Positions 4,194-5,961 of a stretch of 5,961 nt of DNA are shown here, piece after piece. Position numbers and translations under genes: made by a program. This DNA is from Flammeovirgaceae bacterium UBA976 (GTDB lineage Bacteria > Bacteroidota > Bacteroidia > Cytophagales > Cyclobacteriaceae). The stretch covers positions 54,712 through 60,672 of the forward strand of contig DBBU01000008.1 in the NCBI GenBank assembly GCA_002292365.1. Direction: 5' to 3'. Position 1 is the stretch's first letter. Every line of letters starts with the position of its first letter. Below the pieces are notes generated by a model, which worked only from the letters and a program-made list of their open reading frames with translations, had not been told where the DNA came from and ran no database searches.

Positions 4194-5961
4194 TTGAGTT
4201 TGAAAAATAACCCTACAAATATAGTTAGAACCCTCCTAAGATATTTGTTATATTCGTTAGGTTTACTTTCCTTTCTTTTGATTACGTCAACTATCGTTCT
4301 GCAGTTTTCTAATGTGCAAGAAAATTTAGTCAGGTCGCTTATAGCAGATTTATCAAAAAAGATTCGCTATCCGATCAAAATTGAGGCTATCAATATTGAT
4401 TTGTGGGATCGATCTAATATCTCCCATGTCCAGGTTTTTGACTTAAATCAAAACCTTATGCTGTCATTTGATGACATAGAAATGGATTTTAATTTAATGG
4501 ATTTATTTCGAAAGGGATCCTTCAGTTTAGAGCATATTGATTTTGATAAAACTAGGATTAATCTTACGAGAAATAAAAAATCAGGTGTGATCAATTTGCA
4601 ATCCTTCCTAGCGGCCTTGAGGTCCGATGATAAGGTTATTAAGAGTGAGCAAATATTGCATATTGGAAGTGTAGCATTTAAAGATTTACAGCTTAATTGG
4701 GACAATAATCTTCTAAGCCAGCAGATGCTATTCTCGTCTCCCTTTAGTCTGAATATAAGTGATCTGAGGTTGATAGATATTATGGCGTCTGCTGATAGTA
4801 TCGGTTTTTATATGGATACGTTAAAAGCTGATTCATCTGTTTTTTCAAGTTCTTCAATTTCGGATTTTAAAGGTTTTTTTGGTTTTACTCGAGATCAAGT
4901 TGACTTCGCTGGACTCCATTTAAAATGTGGAGAAACAGAGATTAATAGCGAGATCAACTTGAGATTAATTCATGGAGATTGGACTTCATTCAACAAGGAT
5001 AGCGTTTTTATAGACATGACTTTGAGCCCCTCTCGTATAGATACCAAAGATCTAAATTTTGAGTTGCAAAAGATTCTAAAAGACCGCAGAAGCATTTCTT
5101 TAGAGATGGAGATGAGAGGTTATTTGAATGAGCTTCAACTCTCAAGTCTTTCTGGAACATTGGAATCAGGGAGTCTATTGAAGGCTCGAGGTACTATCAA
5201 TGGAATTGGTGGTGTTGATTCTGCGATTTTAGCATTGGATCTTCTCGACTCTTATTGGGTTCAAGAAGATGTAAGAGGTTATCTTAAAGATTACCATTAT
5301 GGACCACTTCGCTTTGTTGGTAGGATTCAGGGCAATAAAGATGAAATGTTGATTCAAGGCAAGGGAATTAATGAACATGGAAATATAGATCTTGATCTTA
5401 ATTTGAGAGATCTTTCAAGTCCTGAAAATATTTCCTACCAAGGGAAGGTTGATTTAGATAATGTTCAATTGGGTAAGATACTAGATGATTCAAGATTAGG
5501 AAAGAGTCATGGAAGATTGAAATTTCAAGGATCCGGTATTAATCCTCAAACGATGAATTTAAATTTACTCATACAATTAGAAAATCTCATTTTTTTAAAT
5601 AAGGCCTATCAAAACATAGGAGTAGCTTTAAATAAAGAATCAGAGAATTACCAGTTCAACTTTAGTACCGATGATAAGGACTTAAAAATGGCGGGTGAGG
5701 CAGTGTATCTTCATCAGAAGTCGCCCCAATTTGAAGCAGATTTTGTAATCAATTATGCAAATTTGAAAGCGATGAATTTTTCCGATGATACCTCAGCACT
5801 CTCATTAAATGCTAAAATTAATGTTAAGAACATTCAAAATTCTGGCTTAATAGGGACTTTCGTTTTGAATGATATCCAAACATTGATTAAAGGGGAAAGG
5901 ATTATTTTTGATCCAGTTTATCTATCAATAGACACGACTGAGGCGGAAAGAGTAAAAATTG
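4194..5961 (+). CDS. tamB: TamB/AsmA-like translocation and assembly module protein (3' partial)
   Basis: The frame is open without a stop for 589 codons to the right edge. The N-terminus has one membrane anchor (about 17-37, RYLLYSLGLLSFLLITST) followed by FSNVQENLVRSLIADLSKKI and a segment like IKIEAINIDLWDRSNISHVQ. This is the classic AsmA/TamB opening: an anchor, an amphipathic stretch, then the first strands. The rest alternates short β-strand-like segments with polar turns, as expected for the long periplasmic β-taco of TamB-type proteins, which bridge inner and outer membranes in lipid transport or outer-membrane protein assembly. The diagnostic C-terminal TamB domain is beyond the window, so TamB versus another AsmA-like protein rests on length, the N-terminus and the tsaD neighbour. 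No ATG occurs before the membrane anchor. TTG at 4194 directly follows an in-frame TGA; TTG at 4200 is equally possible. No Shine-Dalgarno sequence is seen. Confidence 0.82.
   Translation, partial: MSLKNNPTNIVRTLLRYLLYSLGLLSFLLITSTIVLQFSNVQENLVRSLIADLSKKIRYPIKIEAINIDLWDRSNISHVQVFDLNQNLMLSFDDIEMDFNLMDLFRKGSFSLEHIDFDKTRINLTRNKKSGVINLQSFLAALRSDDKVIKSEQILHIGSVAFKDLQLNWDNNLLSQQMLFSSPFSLNISDLRLIDIMASADSIGFYMDTLKADSSVFSSSSISDFKGFFGFTRDQVDFAGLHLKCGETEINSEINLRLIHGDWTSFNKDSVFIDMTLSPSRIDTKDLNFELQKILKDRRSISLEMEMRGYLNELQLSSLSGTLESGSLLKARGTINGIGGVDSAILALDLLDSYWVQEDVRGYLKDYHYGPLRFVGRIQGNKDEMLIQGKGINEHGNIDLDLNLRDLSSPENISYQGKVDLDNVQLGKILDDSRLGKSHGRLKFQGSGINPQTMNLNLLIQLENLIFLNKAYQNIGVALNKESENYQFNFSTDDKDLKMAGEAVYLHQKSPQFEADFVINYANLKAMNFSDDTSALSLNAKINVKNIQNSGLIGTFVLNDIQTLIKGERIIFDPVYLSIDTTEAERVKI
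4216..4223 (-). promoter_or_regulatory. Candidate -7 promoter element for tsaD-smpB-HNH
   Basis: The minus strand reads TATATTTG, an exact match to the Bacteroidota -7 consensus TAnnTTTG. It is 36 bases upstream of the tsaD ATG, which would leave a leader of roughly 30 bases. No clear TTG-type -33 element is present at the usual distance, so the call rests on the -7 box and position. The box lies inside the first codons of the divergent TamB-like gene. Confidence 0.45.

Noticed and set aside
3914..4210. Plus-strand open frame of 98 codons over the tsaD 5' end
   Set aside because: It is antisense to conserved tsaD and lacks a recognisable domain. Its end at 4210 was considered as a shifted start for the TamB-like gene, which would need an indel that cannot be shown here.
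4448..4705. Minus-strand open frame of 85 codons
   Set aside because: It is antisense to the long TamB-like frame, whose AsmA/TamB-type N-terminus makes the plus strand the coding one.

Overview
The window looks like chromosomal core sequence from a member of the Bacteroidota, possibly near Cytophagia or Flavobacteriia. The base composition is AT-rich. Most starts lack Shine-Dalgarno sequences. A TAnnTTTG-type promoter element sits upstream of one gene. The ExbB - small membrane protein - ExbD - ExbD cluster, and TsaD next to a TamB-like gene, are arrangements I associate with that phylum. I see no mobile element, CRISPR array, tRNA or rRNA.

Layout: (1) Positions 1-2142, plus strand, hold a four-gene energy-transducer operon: an ExbB/TolQ-type proton channel subunit cut by the left edge, a 101-residue three-helix membrane protein of unknown function, and two different ExbD-type subunits in tandem. 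Together they would form an inner-membrane motor that uses proton-motive force, probably to drive TonB-dependent outer-membrane transport. No tonB gene is in the window. (2) Positions 2197-4179, minus strand, hold a tight three-gene operon read right to left: tsaD (tRNA t6A37 modification), smpB (tmRNA partner for ribosome rescue) and an HNH-family nuclease. tsaD and smpB are 1 base apart; smpB and the HNH gene overlap in a TGATG junction. (3) From 4194 to the right edge, plus strand, runs a large gene open at its 3' end, encoding the N-terminal ~589 residues of a TamB/AsmA-like envelope protein. It has no ATG near its 5' end and most likely starts at TTG, so an ATG-only gene search would miss it.

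The exb and tsaD operons converge on a 54-base gap (2143-2196). tsaD and the TamB-like gene diverge from a gap of only 14 bases, so each gene's promoter must lie inside or beside the other's coding sequence. The tsaD promoter candidate falls within the first codons of the TamB-like gene.

Nearly all of this is recognisable housekeeping and envelope machinery. The best candidate for undescribed biology is the 101-residue membrane protein embedded in the ExbB-ExbD operon. The HNH nuclease coupled to smpB and the nested divergent promoter region come next.
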